A stretch of DNA of 64,000 bases from Aplectana chamaeleonis (lineage: Eukaryota; Nematoda; Chromadorea; Rhabditida; Cosmocercidae), in NCBI GenBank assembly GCA_029168955.1, contig JAPDOI010000273.1, positions 496,001 through 560,000 on the forward strand, in the 5' to 3' direction. The translations under genes were made by a program, and so were the position numbers. Shown here in pieces: positions 22,787 to 34,736 of this stretch. The stretch's first letter is position 1. Every line of letters starts with the position of its first letter. Below the pieces are notes generated by a model, which was given only the letters and a program-made list of their open reading frames with translations, searched no databases and had not been told where the DNA came from.

Positions 22787-24325
22787 AAATTTCTGAAAGT
22801 TGGGCTCCGCAAAAAAGGTGAGGATTTGGCTTTGCTCCCACCCTAATGAAGATGGTCTTATTGCATAGTTGAACAAATGATTCGCGTAGCGATACTGAAA
22901 TTATTGTCAGAGGATTTGCTTCCTGTTGCATTTTCATCCATGGATTTCTGAAAGTTGGGGTTTGCAAAAAAGGTCAAGGATTTGGCATTGCTCTAAAATG
23001 TCGTGAAATTGTTCCATTAGATTTGGCTATAAAACTGATTTCCTAAATGTAGTGAAATTGTTGAATCGATTTGGCTGTTGGTATATGCAGATAACACAAT
23101 CATTAAATGTAGTGAAAATGTTGCAATCTCATTTTGCAGGAGCTCTATGGATTATCACAGTCAAATCACGCGTCAGAAGGTTCTCTGGCGAGCGAATCAA
23201 TACAAAAAGAAAAAATAATCTTCAGCCAACAATGCTGAACGAAACGTGGCCTTATGGGCTTGAAATAAAGTTTTCGAATGTTATTGTGCCTTTTCAGTGT
23301 AGCTCCCACTAAGGTACCGGACCTTCCCCTCACCGATTAGATAAAAATGATGAAAACGAAATCTAACGCAATTTATTAGCTACTAATGTTTGAAACATGA
23401 AAAATGTTTGAAACCTCAATGTTTTGAAACTTTGAAGTCATTGCAAACGTATTTCGCCTCATTGCATTTGTATCGGATGACGGTCAAGCAGGGCGTTGCG
23501 TAAATTTGCGAAATCGGAGCGACCTCCCCGAGGCAAGATTTGTCGGCACTTTATATTCGATTACTAAGACTACATATTAGGCGCCTTAAATTCGTTCAGT
23601 ACCCGAACTCAGGAGTCTAAAACCTAAGTTATGCTAGGATCCCTACCTTTGGTGACCATCAATAATTTTCGATTCATTGTCACCAAATTTTAAATATTGA
23701 CCGCAATTTTTGCGATCCCCCCGCCCCCTCCGTGACGACGCCCGCTTGACATTTTCGGGTGATTCTCTAAACAAGTTTTGAACTATTGATATTATTGATA
23801 TTGTTATTTCACTTTCATTATTACATTTGCGCTGGAGGTCACTTGTAATGGTTTTGTACTGAGGGATCCTCTGAAGGGGAATGAAGAAATATCGGTGTTA
23901 TTGCAAGTGGATTTTGCTTCGACTGCATTTGTAATGAGGAATTGCCTGAGAAATGGGTGAAATTGTGTTAATTGGATTTGGCTATAATTTCACGATTAAA
24001 CAAAGTTTTAAAAATGGAGTGAGTATTGTGCGTCCAAATTTGCCTGTTGTCGGATTGGGGTCGAATGAAATCTTCACAGTATAGAGGCAGTGTAGAATAT
24101 GGATTTGGCGGCTATTGTATTCGATGACAAAAGGAAAAAATCCATTGCGAAATCAATCGAACTGAATTTGGCAGGAACTCAGTGATTTATCAAAGTCAAA
24201 TCACGCGTCCGAAGGTATCCCGCATCACATAACAACGTCGTAGGAAACTATTAAATTGTGAATTTCCGAAGTCAGAAACATATAGATATCGGAGGTTAAG
24301 TGTGTCCGAATGAGACTGTCGAACC
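22787..24325 (+). mobile_element. Left arm of a 5.4-kb foldback element
   Basis: This 1,539-bp arm starts AAATTTCTGAAAGTTGGGCT and is almost identical to the reverse complement of 26,641-28,178. It contains degenerate, interspersed words such as GAAATTGTT...ATTTGGCTAT. Frames such as 23,052-23,312 recur in the other arm and are not genes. Confidence 0.92.
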
Positions 24326-25177
24326 TTGCGACCGGCGAACATGCATAATGGGAGTCAAGTGTGTAGCTTTGAAACCGGAATTTGTTACGACCACAAGGGT
24401 TCCATCCAACCATTCAATAGAAGCTGAGCTGGCAGCGGGTCGCAGCATGCTAACCGCATCGACAAACCAACCCAGTAATCGAGAGAGGTGTGGTGGCAAC
24501 CGTTTGAAAACTAGTCTGAGAGCGGCACAATTGACAGAAGCTTGAGAACCACTAGTAGATTTCATATACGGCCCTGGGAACCTCGGCATTTCCAGTATAT
24601 TCTCCTACTATTTCTCCGTAAGCAAGGTTTTATGTGGTGATAAAAGTTGACTGCGCAGACGTCTAAAACACATCCCCGTTTTTAAAGTCGTGAAATTTAC
24701 TTGAGATACTCGATCGAATGCCTACCCCTCTTTCCTACTAGTTTAGAGACTATCCACGAACTCTCAATTCAACAGCTCCGAACACGTACCGACCTTATTT
24801 CATTCCACCTGCAAGAAGCTTATCATGCGCAATCGTGATAACGACGGAGCAAGTAAGGCACGCGCATGAGCATTAAAAGCATAGTCCAACCCCACATTCT
24901 CGTTCCAGTTTATTTGCTTATCTTGCAGAGAATCTAGTGCTGATCAGAATGGTGTCTCCAGAATCGCTCAGCATCCACGACGACCGGAGGAAGGAATGGG
25001 TGCTCGATTTTCAGAGCTCACTTAAAAAAACGGAGCGAAAGGCTTCACTGGTTACGGCAATGCATCAATTTCTGTTATGTAACCTAAACTTTTTCTAGTT
25101 TGTTCAAAAGCTACCACGTCCTTTCGAAGGCCAATATCGAGTTAATGTAATAGGATATGACGTTTCACATTGAATTT
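24326..25177. other. Foldback loop, left part: unassigned
   Basis: About 0.85 kb of the loop between the arms, with no recognised coding or repeat structure. Confidence 0.35.
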
Positions 25178-25328
25178 CTAGCCGCCGTGATTCACAACCT
25201 TATGCTCTAAAAGTGTGAGAAGCATACTTCGCCTGAGACCTGTAAAATATTCGATGATATGCTCGCTAAGCTTGCTTTCAATTTTGCCAATGTATGTTGC
25301 CTCACATGCCGAATATATTATTTCGTTA
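25178..25328 (-). pseudogene. GIY-YIG-like endonuclease remnant (Penelope-like?)
   Basis: On the minus strand about 50 residues read YSACEATYIGKIESKLSEHI and continue with GLRRS, an EH and a terminal NHGG. The spacing of C-x(2)-A-x-YIG, the KLSE-H-I motif and the distal EH/H residues resembles the GIY-YIG endonuclease of Penelope-like elements. Upstream the frame runs directly into the TIR of the miniature element ending at 25,327, so the remnant is truncated there and no reverse transcriptase is adjacent. Assignment rests on motif memory only and should be considered tentative. Confidence 0.45.
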
Positions 25329-25780
25329 AAGGCAGCGTTCACGATGATCATCATCCGTGGCTTTCCGCAGTGAAATATAATAGGCGTGAAGGACCCTAGG
25401 CTCCCAGTGTCGAAAGAACGGAGAAAACGAGCCAGGAGTGACAATATAACGGTTGCGAACAAGCGTTTCGGTGTACCAGAAGCGCCCCGTGCTCCAGATC
25501 CAGCCCCTCGACATGCACAAATGAAGACTCAGATTACAAGAATGATCAAGTCAAGGAAGAGCTGATAAGTGAGCTGATCGCTTCATTGCACTGATAGCCA
25601 TCATCCTTCATAGCGGTGAATTCCTCCACGTTCAAAAATCAACGTAAACAAGGGAGGACCTATCTTGACTCAGAAACGCGACTTTCGCGTCCTATTCACG
25701 CGTGCTTCGCTATATAGGGCACCGGACCTTCTGTAAACCGTGGAGATATTGGAAGTGAAATTTATCTTAAAACTGCCTTT
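25327..25780 (-). mobile_element. GAAGGCAGTGTTCACGAT-type element (copy in foldback loop)
   Basis: The ends are TTAAAGGCAGCGTTCACGAT and ATCTTAAAACTGCCTTTAA. The interior is homologous, in opposite orientation, to 39,816-40,262; both contain GCGATCAGCTCACTTATCAG or its complement. Frames in the two copies give similar peptides (GRFW-T-TLV and HRERCL), which may reflect an old coding origin or merely shared DNA. Confidence 0.7.
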
Positions 25781-26237
25781 AAAGGAAGCATACACGCACA
25801 TAGACGTAATTGAGATAACTACGGAATTAGAATGGTATGGCACAGAAGACAGCTCTCCCGCAATTTCAAGCGTCAAAAACGACCCACAATGACGCTACAC
25901 GAGTGAGAAGTTGGCCCCGCCCCTGTATCTGGCCGCCTCCTGCATTTGCGTCCTCGTTCAAAACGAGGGTACTGGGCTATTCCCACCGTCGGCAAGGTTT
26001 GTGAGTGGTGGAATAGGTACAATAGGTGAACCGTACACACTGGCAACGGTGGAAATGACCCAGTATCCCTGTTTTGGAAGACGCAAATAAAGGGGCGGGG
26101 ACAACTTCTCACTCGTTTAGCGTCATTGTGGGTGTTTTTAACTACGGAAAATGCGTAGGCGTTGCGTTCGGTGCCATATCATTCTAAATCCGTAGGTATC
26201 TCAATTACGTTTACGAGCGTGTATGCTGCCTTCAAGC
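25778..26237. repeat. 460-bp imperfect palindrome
   Basis: Outer arms share AGCATACACGC...GTAATTGAGATA (25,788-25,820) with its complement at 26,197-26,226. The inner arms share CCCACAATGACGCTA...AGTGAGAAGTTG (25,885-25,915) with the complement at 26,105-26,135. The centre is near 26,008. The inner part (about 25,885-26,135) may be a separate element inserted at the centre of the outer one. Confidence 0.8.
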
Positions 26238-26640
26238 AGCCTCTTCTGTGCCCAGTAGTATATATCTGTTTGTTGACACGTCAGTCCAATAGAAATTATA
26301 CACCTCAGTAGCACAAAAGAAAAAATAAGAGTAGTCAGTGTCAACTGGCAGGAATTGAATTATTACCAAACAGATGAAGATATTTGTTGAAACCAAAGTG
26401 GAAATAAAGGCAGGGTTCACGATAAAAACAAATTTTAGGTTATCTTAATGAAAATGTAGGTATGGTAGTTACAAAACTAAAGTAAGAGAAAAAACCAAAA
26501 TTTTCCACGAAATTGCACAAGATATGCCAGGAAGGCTAACTAATGATTTCGGCTGCTAAATTGCACCCGGCTCGAATGTTATTTGTGCACAATTCTTGAC
26601 ACAAATCATCTGAATGCAAAAGCTCAATATCTTAGGAAAT
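26238..26640. other. Foldback loop, right part: unassigned
   Basis: Contains one isolated AAAGGCAGGGTTCACGATAA end at about 26,407, a solo terminus of the GAAGGCAG family. No gene recognised. Confidence 0.4.
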
Positions 26641-28178
26641 GGTTCGCCAGTCTCACTCGGACACACTTAACCTCCGATATCTATATGTTTCTGACTTCGG
26701 AAATTCACAATTTAATAGTTTCCTACGACGTTGTTATGTGATGCGGGATACCTTCGGACGCGTGATTTGACTTTGATAAATCACTGAGTTCCTGCCAAAT
26801 TCAGTTCGATTGATTTCGCAATGGATTTTTTCCTTTTGTCATCGAATACAATAGCCGCCAAATCCATATTCTACACTGCCTCTATACTGTGAAGATTTCA
26901 TTCGACCCCAATCCGACAACAGGCAAATTTGGACGCACAATACTCACTCCATTTTTAAAACTTTGTTTAATCGTGAAATTATAGCCAAATCCAATTAACA
27001 CAATTTCTCCCATTTCTCAGGCAATTCCTCATTACAAATGCAGTCGAAGCCAAATCCACTTGCAATAACACCGATATTCCTTCATTCCCCTTCAGAGGAT
27101 CCCTCAGTACAAAACCATTACAAGTGACCTCCAGCGCAAATGTAATAATGAAAGTGAAATAACAATATCAATAATATCAATAGTTCAAAACTTGTTTAGA
27201 GAATCACCCGAAAATGTCAAGCGGGCGTCGTCACGGAGGGGGCGGGGGGATCGCAAAAATTGCGGTCAATATTTAAAATTTGGTGACAATGAATCGAAAA
27301 TTATTGATGGTCACCAAAGGTAGGGATCCTAGCATAACTTAGGTTTTAGACTCCTGAGTTCGGGTACTGAACGAATTTAAGGCGCCTAATATGTAGTCTT
27401 AGTAATCAAATATAAACTGCCGAAAAATCGCGCCTCGGGGAGGTCGCTCCGATTTCGCAAATTTACGCAACGCCCCGCTTGACCGTCATCCGATACAAAT
27501 GCAATGAGGCGAAATACGTTTGCAATGACTTCAAAGTTTCAAAACATTGAGGTTTCAAACATTTTTTCATGTTTCAAACATTAGTAGCTAATAAATTGCG
27601 TTAGATTTCGTTTTCATCATTTTTATCTAATCGGTGAGGGAAGGTCCGGTACCTTAGTGGGAGCTACACTGAAAAGGCACAATAACATTCGAAAACTTTA
27701 TTTCAAGCCCATAAGGCCACGTTTCGTTCAGCATTGTTGGCTGAAGATTATTTTTCTTTTTGTATTGATTCGCTAGCCAGAGAACCTTCTGACGCGTGAT
27801 TTGACTGTGATAATCCATAGAGCTCCTGCAAAATGAGATTGCAACATTTTCACTACATTTAATGATTGTGTTATCTGCATATACCAACAGCCAAATCGAT
27901 TCAACAATTTCACTACATTTAGGAAATCAGTTTTATAGCCAAATCTAATGGAACAATTTCACGACATTTTAGAGCAATGCCAAATCCTTGACCTTTTTTG
28001 CAAACCCCAACTTTCAGAAATCCATGGATGAAAATGCAACAGGAAGCAAATCCTCTGACAATAATTTCAGTATCGCTACGCGAATCATTTGTTCAACTAT
28101 GCAATAAGACCATCTTCATTAGGGTGGGAGCAAAGCCAAATCCTCACCTTTTTTGCGGAGCCCAACTTTCAGAAATTT
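26641..28178 (-). mobile_element. Right arm of the 5.4-kb foldback element
   Basis: Reverse complement of 22,787-24,325 with very few differences (for example CTAGCCAGAGAACC here against the complement of GGTTCTCTGGCGAG there). Near-equal arm length and high identity imply recent formation or ongoing conversion between arms. Confidence 0.92.
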
Positions 28179-30020
28179 CAGAACTTTTCCCAGTGGTGCC
28201 CATTTTAAACTAATTTTAAAACTTATATGAAAATTCCTGCCCTGAAAATAACAAATTATAAGCATAACTTTCAGGTGACACTGAGGTTGAACAATTAAAA
28301 AATGATTGAAACTTCTTGGACTGGAACAATCAAGTGAGACGGAAAATGGAATGCACAGTGAGCTCGGAAAAGGCCTATATCTCACGAATGGGCCGGAATC
28401 AAACCTTGTATAGGGCAATTTTATTAAAACTTAATGTGTGTCGAGCATATGAACTCACTCCAGCTGCTCCGAGTAGGAGGTTACAGGTAGTTTCAATTGG
28501 CTATTTCTATTTTTTGTGGAATATCTTAAGGCCCTTAGAAAAAACTTAGCATAGATTATTGTTACTCTATCCATCCCCCACAACTCTCAGTATAACATTT
28601 TTTAATACGTCTCCTCCCCGGGGGGGGGTCGTCCCTTGCTAGGTATCGAGGCAACTGTTCGTTGTGACAACGAATCTTTTTTGGAATCGTCTTTTGCACT
28701 CCTCTACTCTCTGGTGCTTCGTAATTTCCTTCCGACACTATGTAATACTGTTTTGCATAAAATTTTCTTTCATTTTCGATTAGCCCCATCCCAGTGAATA
28801 TGGGCACTGAAATAAGACGTTTGAGTACGTTTCTGAATGTTAAGCACTGCTTATTGATTAGATAGCAGCTATCTATGAAGTAGTACATGGAAGCCTCTCA
28901 TGTATTAACATTTATTCGCCATCATATTATTTGGACTTTCTTTCAGCAGATCCCTGATTAGAACACCTATTGTCAACTTAACAAAAGGTATAAGATAATG
29001 TGAGAGGATGTAACGTTTATCCTTTAGAGAAACAATAAATTGAATAAGATACATAATCAAATTTACAGGTGGTAGAGAATTTTTAATTCTATGAAATGCT
29101 GGAGAGAAATGTGACTCCAACGCTGTCGCACACAATTGCAACCGATCTTATTGAATTCGCGTCTCGTCAAACCCTTCACTTCTTTCCCTTTCTACTGAGA
29201 CAATGAGACCAGTATTGACATTATGATCAAATATCGTATCCGAGATAACAACCTGAAATATGAATTTATCTTTAGCAGAAATTGAAAAGGTTTCAAGAAG
29301 TCCTGACCTCATCTTTGAATCAGACCATATCACAGGTCTGAGGGACTAAAGCCCTCCGAAGAATTTAGTAGGAAACAGGCCTTTCGACTTGTTTCCTAAC
29401 AGCTTTCGGGCTTGGTTATGAGGCAACACGGAAAATCGACGGCCTACAATTGCGTGAACATACGCTCGCGTTAAAAATTTGGTGAGATCGGCGTCCGAGA
29501 AGGCTACGTGGCCGGTGAGCGACCTTCCTCCAGGCAAGACGTGGCTAAGAGAACGACCAAGTTCCGCGTCGGCGGTGTCTTGGTACTTTCGGGTGTCTAA
29601 GAAGGTCATCTCTGTGTAGGATATCCGCGCGGGAAGGTTTCAAAGCTTACCTTGAAAACGAGAGGTATCAAAGCGCACCTTGAAACCCTTGCAGACGAGA
29701 AGACTGAGTGTACCCATTCCAAAATCGAGCCTATTTAAATGAAATCTGTAGGTTCACAATGAATGATAACGCTATCACCACTATATCGGCGAAGTTCTCC
29801 TTTTCGTGCTTGAAACCTGAAAAGACAAAAACTAGTACGTATTGCCGATAACAAGAAAGACATGGAAAGATTTACACCACTTATTAGAGAACTTAAGTTT
29901 ATCGGTCTGATATCGGTGTGATATGGAAAAGTTACCCGCAGTCATTGTTTCTGACTTGGAGACTACCATCAACTCAGAAAAATGGAGGTATGTCACTTGA
30001 TGCTATCAAGTAACGTACCC
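28179..30020. other. Unassigned 1.8 kb
   Basis: No gene could be recognised. Minus-strand frames at 28,562-28,888 (108 codons), 29,148-29,333 and 29,346-29,609 (87 codons) have ordinary amino-acid composition and could be exons, but I could not link them through splice sites or assign a family. A G run lies at about 28,620-28,628. The words ATCCGCGCGGGAA at 29,622 recur at 33,248, hinting at a further dispersed repeat. Confidence 0.35.
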
Positions 30021-30356
30021 CAGGGGTCGTATTCGCCAACAACCCGTCGAGGGTAGTCGAAGGGAAGCGGAAGGGATGATACCGCGCGCGGCAGAGGGGG
30101 AGATCAACCCATCTTACACCATGTAAGATGGAAATGCAAACTGAGTTACGTATGGATATCACTGCAAAAGATAAAGATTCCATCGCGAAGCGGCCATTCT
30201 TCAGCTATGCTGTTCGAAAAATTCCGGCGGTCGCGAGGGAAGCCAAGGGAGGCGAGAGGTGGCCGTGGAGCGCGCGTTTTGTACTGAAATTTCACCTCAT
30301 TTACACTTCGACTACCCGGCGGGTACCCGGCGGGTTATTGGCGAATACGACCCCTG
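30021..30356. mobile_element. CAGGGGTCGTATTCGCC miniature element
   Basis: The left end CAGGGGTCGTATTCGCCAAC and right end TTGGCGAATACGACCCCTG are inverted repeats. A second pair nearby is GGGTAGTCGAAG / CTTCGACTACCC. 336 bp, non-coding. No exact target duplication seen. Confidence 0.75.
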
Positions 30357-30847
30357 GTGTTGGAATGAGTTGCAGGCATATAGATCTCCGAGAGTTATCA
30401 TCGAACTTGCTAGCAACTTGCTAACAACGTCCAACGTTTTTGACGCGCCAAAGTTTAACAGTGTGGTCTACCGGGCACAGTCATGAAATTGGGCCCAAAA
30501 AAAGGAAATTGATTTCCAGCGTGAACGATAGTTAAGTGCGCCAGAAGACGACTACCGTAATCTTAGGAATGATGTTATTCGGCTCTCGTAAACAAATTTG
30601 ATGATACCCATTTCATCAATGATGAAGTATAAAAGAAGTGAAGAGCGGTGTGTCTTGATACACACACAGTCCTTCTCCAGAGTTCAGCAGTTGAGGATCT
30701 GCCTGGACTACAAAGCAGAAAAATAACACCACCTGTGATGAAGATGTAGCGAATTCGGAGTCAGAACTTCTAAAATTTCAGAGCCAACTCGAGTGAGATT
30801 ACGATAGGCTTGTTCTGGCGCACTTACCTAGCGCTCTTGTTGATTCG
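30357..30847. other. Unassigned sequence left of the second satellite
   Basis: About 0.5 kb; nothing recognised apart from a short run of CACACACA-like sequence at about 30,660. Confidence 0.3.
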
Positions 30848-32578
30848 GGGGACCTCCACACTTCTACTGAGGTCCTGCACACCCCTACTGGCGTCCTGCA
30901 CACGTCCCATGATGTCCTGCCCACTCCTACTACAGTCCTGCACACGATCAATGATGTACTGCACACTCCTACTGAGGTCCTGCACAGGTCCAATGACGTC
31001 CTGCACACTCCTACTGAGGTCCTGCACAGGTCCCATGATGTCCTGCACACTCCTATTACGGTCCTTCACACGTACAATGATGTACTGCACACTCCTACTG
31101 AGGTCCTGCACAGGTCCAATGATGTCCTGCACACTCCTACTAAGGTCCTGCACACATTCTACGGCGTCCTGAACACTCCTACTGGGATGGTGCACAGGTC
31201 CCATTATGTACTGCACACCCCTACTGGGGTCCTGCACAAGTCCTATGATGTCCTGCCCACTCCTAATACGGTCCTGCACACGTTACATGATGTCCTGCAC
31301 ACTCCTACAGAGGTCCTGCACAGGTTCCATGATGTGCTGCACACTCCTACTAAGGCCTTGCACACGTTCCATGATGTTCTGCACACTCCTACTGAGGTCC
31401 TGCACAGGTCCAATGATGTCCTGCACACTCCAACTAAGGTCTTGCACACGTTCCATGATGTCCTGCACACTCCTACTGAGGTCCTGCACACATACTACGA
31501 CGTCCCACACACCCCTACTAGGGTCCTGCACACGTCCAATGATGTCCTGCCCACTCCTACTAAGGTCTTGCACACGTCCCATGATGTCCTGCCCACTCCT
31601 ACTACGGTCCTGCACACATTTCATGATATCCTGCACACTCCTACTGAGGTGCTGCACAGGTGCCATGATGTCTTGCACACTCCTACTGAAGTCGTTCACA
31701 GGTCCAATGATGTCCTGCACACTCCTACAGAGATCCTGCACAGGTTCCATGATCTCCTGCACACTCCTACTAAGGTCTTGCACACGTCCCATGATGTCCT
31801 GCCCACTCCTACTACGGTCCTGCACACGTTCCATGATGTCCTGCACACTTCTACTGAGGTCCTGCACAGGTCCAATGATGTCCTGCACACTCCTACAGAG
31901 GTTCTGCAAAGGTCCCATGATGTCCTGCACACTCCTACTAAGGTCTTGCACACATTCTACGACGTCCTGCACACACCTACTAGGGTGCTGCACACGTCCC
32001 ATGATGTCCTGCCCACTCCTACTAAGGTCTTGAACACGTCCCATGATGTCCTGCCCACTCCTACTACGGTCCTGCACACATTCCATGATGTCCTGCACAC
32101 TCCTACTGAGGTCCTGCACAGGTCCCATGATGTCCTGCACACTCCTACTAAGGTCTTCCACACGTTCCATGATGTCCTGCACACTCCTACTGAGGTCCTG
32201 CGCAGGTACAATGATGTCCTCCACACTCCTACTGAGGTCCTGCGCAGGTACAATGATGTCCTGCACACTCCTACTGAGGTCCTGCACAGGTCCCATGATG
32301 TCCTGCACACACCTACTGGGGTGCTGCACACGTCCCATGATGTCCTGCACACTCCTAATGAGGTCTTGCACACGTTCCATGATGTCCTGCCCACTCCTAC
32401 TGAGGTCCTGCACACATTCTACGACGTCCTGCACACCCCTACTGGGGTCCTGCACACGTTCCATGATGTCCTGCACACTCCTACTAAGGTCCTGCACACG
32501 TTCGATGATGTCCTGCATACTCCTACTGAGGCCCTGCCCCCATTCTACGACGTCCTGCACACCCCTACTGAGGTCTCA
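30848..32578. repeat. Second 42-bp tandem satellite (2 x 21 bp)
   Basis: About 41 units, each of two related 21-bp halves, GTCCTGCACACTCCTACTGA... and GTCCTGCACAGGTCCCATGA.... In frame these would encode VLHTPTE / VLHRSHD heptads. Frames on both strands are open (for example 31,187-32,638 plus and 31,283-32,560 minus), but changes between units are freely non-synonymous (GAG/AAG/ACG/GGG, CAC/CCC). I therefore read this as non-coding satellite. It is more divergent between units than the array at 1-3,170 and unrelated to it in sequence. Confidence 0.93.
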
Positions 32579-32956
32579 CATAGTCAACCGACACTTCAGC
32601 ACATCCTGCGACGCCTTCTTATCGATGGTGCGCTTTGAACGAATACGCGCCGCGGTCAAGTACATCAACCCGCACAGCCTCCTCTTCCCAGCCGGACGTT
32701 CAAAGTACACCACCCTGGAGAGCAAGGTGTTTATATGAGTCTAATAAAACAATGACTGATAACGAAAAACCCACAATTTTCATAAACTATTCTTGAGAGG
32801 CCGGTTTCCGAGTTTCAAACGCCCGTTAGGGGCCCAGAAGTCATTATGGTGAGTTCTGACAATTATTTTCGTCATTCCCGTGGCCGATTACCTCTAGTCA
32901 CAAATTTTCGAGCGATTTGGTCCACGCCTTCCAAAAAATGGTTTTCGACGGACGGA
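32579..32956. other. Sequence between satellite and microsatellite
   Basis: A plus-strand segment at about 32,625-32,738 reads RAAVKYINPHSLLFPAGRSK before a stop. Its composition is protein-like but I do not recognise it; it may be a relic of a coding element that the satellite abuts. Confidence 0.3.
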
Positions 32957-33090
32957 CGGAGGCGGAGGCGGAGGCGGAGGCGGAGGCGGAGGCGGAGGCG
33001 GAGGCGGAGGCGGAGGCGGAGGCGGAGGCGGAGGCGGAGGCGGAGGCGGAGGCGGAGGCGGAGGCGGAGAGCGGAGGCGGTGGCGGAGGC
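32957..33090 (+). repeat. GGAGGC hexanucleotide microsatellite
   Basis: About 20 uninterrupted GGAGGC units followed by imperfect GGCGGTGG units. All frames are open, producing poly-RRR, EAEA or ASAS peptides that are artefacts. The G-rich strand could form G-quadruplex structures. Confidence 0.97.
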
Positions 33091-33571
33091 GGTGGTGGAG
33101 AACGTTTTTGCGTACTTTGAGAGGTCATAACTTTAGAAAGCGGGGACCAGTTGGGATGAAAAGTTGCACACATATGTAATTTCTTGCAGCGCGTCGAATA
33201 GTGTACAGCTCATACCTCTGTTGACGGTATGAATAGGTGATCTCATTGTAGGGCATCCGCGCGGGAAGAGATCAAAGCCAAATCCTGGTGAGCGCTTCGC
33301 ACTCACCACAATTAAAAATCATGAAAAATTGTAATAGAGAAAATTTCAATCCTATCAGATATTTCTGTGTATATCCATAATAAAGACTTCAGATGCATAT
33401 TTTGATTATGTCTGTGTTGGGGGAAACAACTCACTGTTCTTCAACGTTCTCGAAGTTTTTTTTCGAAATTCAGGGTAAAGTTACTGCTTTGCTGCCGATT
33501 ATGGCGCAACCTAAAGTACGCTTAGTGGAAATACGCAACCGCACAATGACCTTTTTTGTTGCTGTGGTATG
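33091..33571. other. Unassigned sequence
   Basis: About 0.5 kb; a few words shared with 29.6 kb (ATCCGCGCGGGAA), otherwise nothing recognised. Confidence 0.3.
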
Positions 33572-33722
33572 TATCCTCCGGTTCCGAGCCCAACTTACTA
33601 TGTTCCCTCGCGCGCTTGTGCGGAGCTAGACAGCGAGAAAGAGTGGGGAAAAGGAGACGCAGCGTTCGCGCGCAGACGCACACGATGAACGAAAATAAAT
33701 TTCAGCCGGGAATAGAGGATGT
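33572..33722. mobile_element. TATCCTC...GAGGAT miniature element, copy 1
   Basis: Starts TATCCTCCGGTTCCGAGCCC and ends GGGAATAGAGGAT. The interior has GCGCGCTTGTGCGGAGC and GCGCGCAGACGCACACGATG. Related copies lie at 41,198-41,314, 44,770-44,926 and, inverted, 54,327-54,471. Confidence 0.75.
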
Positions 33723-33965
33723 GTATATTTCTTCTTACCCTACATAATTTATTGCAATTTCATTGTAATCAATCTTGTCTGTATTTTTTTTGCGCTGACG
33801 TATTTTTGGGCCAATAACTGATCCATTCAATGATTTCACATTCTGAGTCAGACAGCAGTTTGCAAGCCAACTGGATATCGCAAGCACTCTGCTCCTTGAA
33901 GCTTGAAGACAGTGTTCCCACAGAAACCGTTTCCCGTTTCTCTGCACTGATGTGAGCTTCAAGTA

Positions 33966-34244
33966 CTGTGCTTCTCTGGGCCGAATTCCGGTCCACAATC
34001 GCCTCTCGACACCCTTAGTGGCCGCATGTGCTCGAGTCAGTCGAGTTTCCAGCGCCAAAGCCGACTCGATATGGCTTTCTTATGCAGTTTTCTCCAATTT
34101 CGTTTAGTTTCCAGTTTCTAAAACCCACCTAGAGTTAACAGATCGGCAGCTGCGGCTCTCGAAACTCTTCCGACTCGGAAGCGCTAGGCCGCAAAGCGTG
34201 TCGAGACGCAATTTCGGACCGGAATTAGGCCCAGAGAAGCACAG
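33966..34244. mobile_element. CTGTGCTTC miniature element, copy 1
   Basis: 279 bp, ends CTGTGCTTCTCTGGGCC and GGCCCAGAGAAGCACAG, flanked by TA on both sides. Inverted complementarity continues through the GGTCC and GTCGAGACGC / CTCTCGACAC regions. Copies of the same length lie at 38,147-38,424 and 57,359-57,635. Confidence 0.92.
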
Positions 34245-34259
34245 TATTTTCGAAGAATA

Positions 34260-34736
34260 AAGCCTAGTTTTGACTGCATCGCTGCTGTTTTTAATTGCAG
34301 CGATTTCACACCCGCTGCTGCAGCGATTTAGCAGCGGCAGCGATTCTGTTCATAGTGAATAGCCTCACTGATGATCGAAGAAATTCAATCAATCAGTGAA
34401 ATTAATGGCTGATAGTTATCAATAGCACGTTTCGACCCGTAAACACTGACCTTGTCATGTGAAAAGGTCAACGTTCACTTGTACAAAACGTGTCATTCAC
34501 TGGCAATCGCTCCGTCGCTGCCATTTTGGCCGCGATGGAGCGATGGTCAGCGACCATTGAGAATCGCTCCTCCATCAGCGATGCAGTCAAACATAGGATT
34601 TCGTCGCGACCCAGCGATGTAGGACGTTTGCCACGAAGCGAACACAATGGGAGCGGCTTTCCATTACGCGGGATGAAAGAGGAACAGTTGTCCCTCGCAT
34701 GGCCGCAGCGACCACCTGCAGTCAAAACTAGGCTTA
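34260..34736. mobile_element. TIR element with AGCCTAGTTTTGACTGCA ends
   Basis: AAGCCTAGTTTTGACTGCAT at the left and TGCAGTCAAAACTAGGCTTA at the right form the TIR. The interior is rich in GCAGCGAT words, inverted between the two halves. It abuts the preceding miniature element. No transposase. Confidence 0.7.

Noticed and set aside
23052..23312. 86-residue protein with a near-identical copy at 27,654-27,887
   Set aside because: Both are in the two arms of a foldback element whose identity extends over 1.5 kb of non-coding sequence.
31187..32638. 483-codon frame encoding VLHTPTE-like heptads as a gene
   Set aside because: Opposite-strand and other frames are equally open, and inter-unit changes are mainly non-synonymous (E/K/T/G, H/P). 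The frame ends soon after the array.
32846..33130. Arg-rich or Glu-Ala-rich proteins over the GGAGGC tract
   Set aside because: Pure translation of a microsatellite in several frames.
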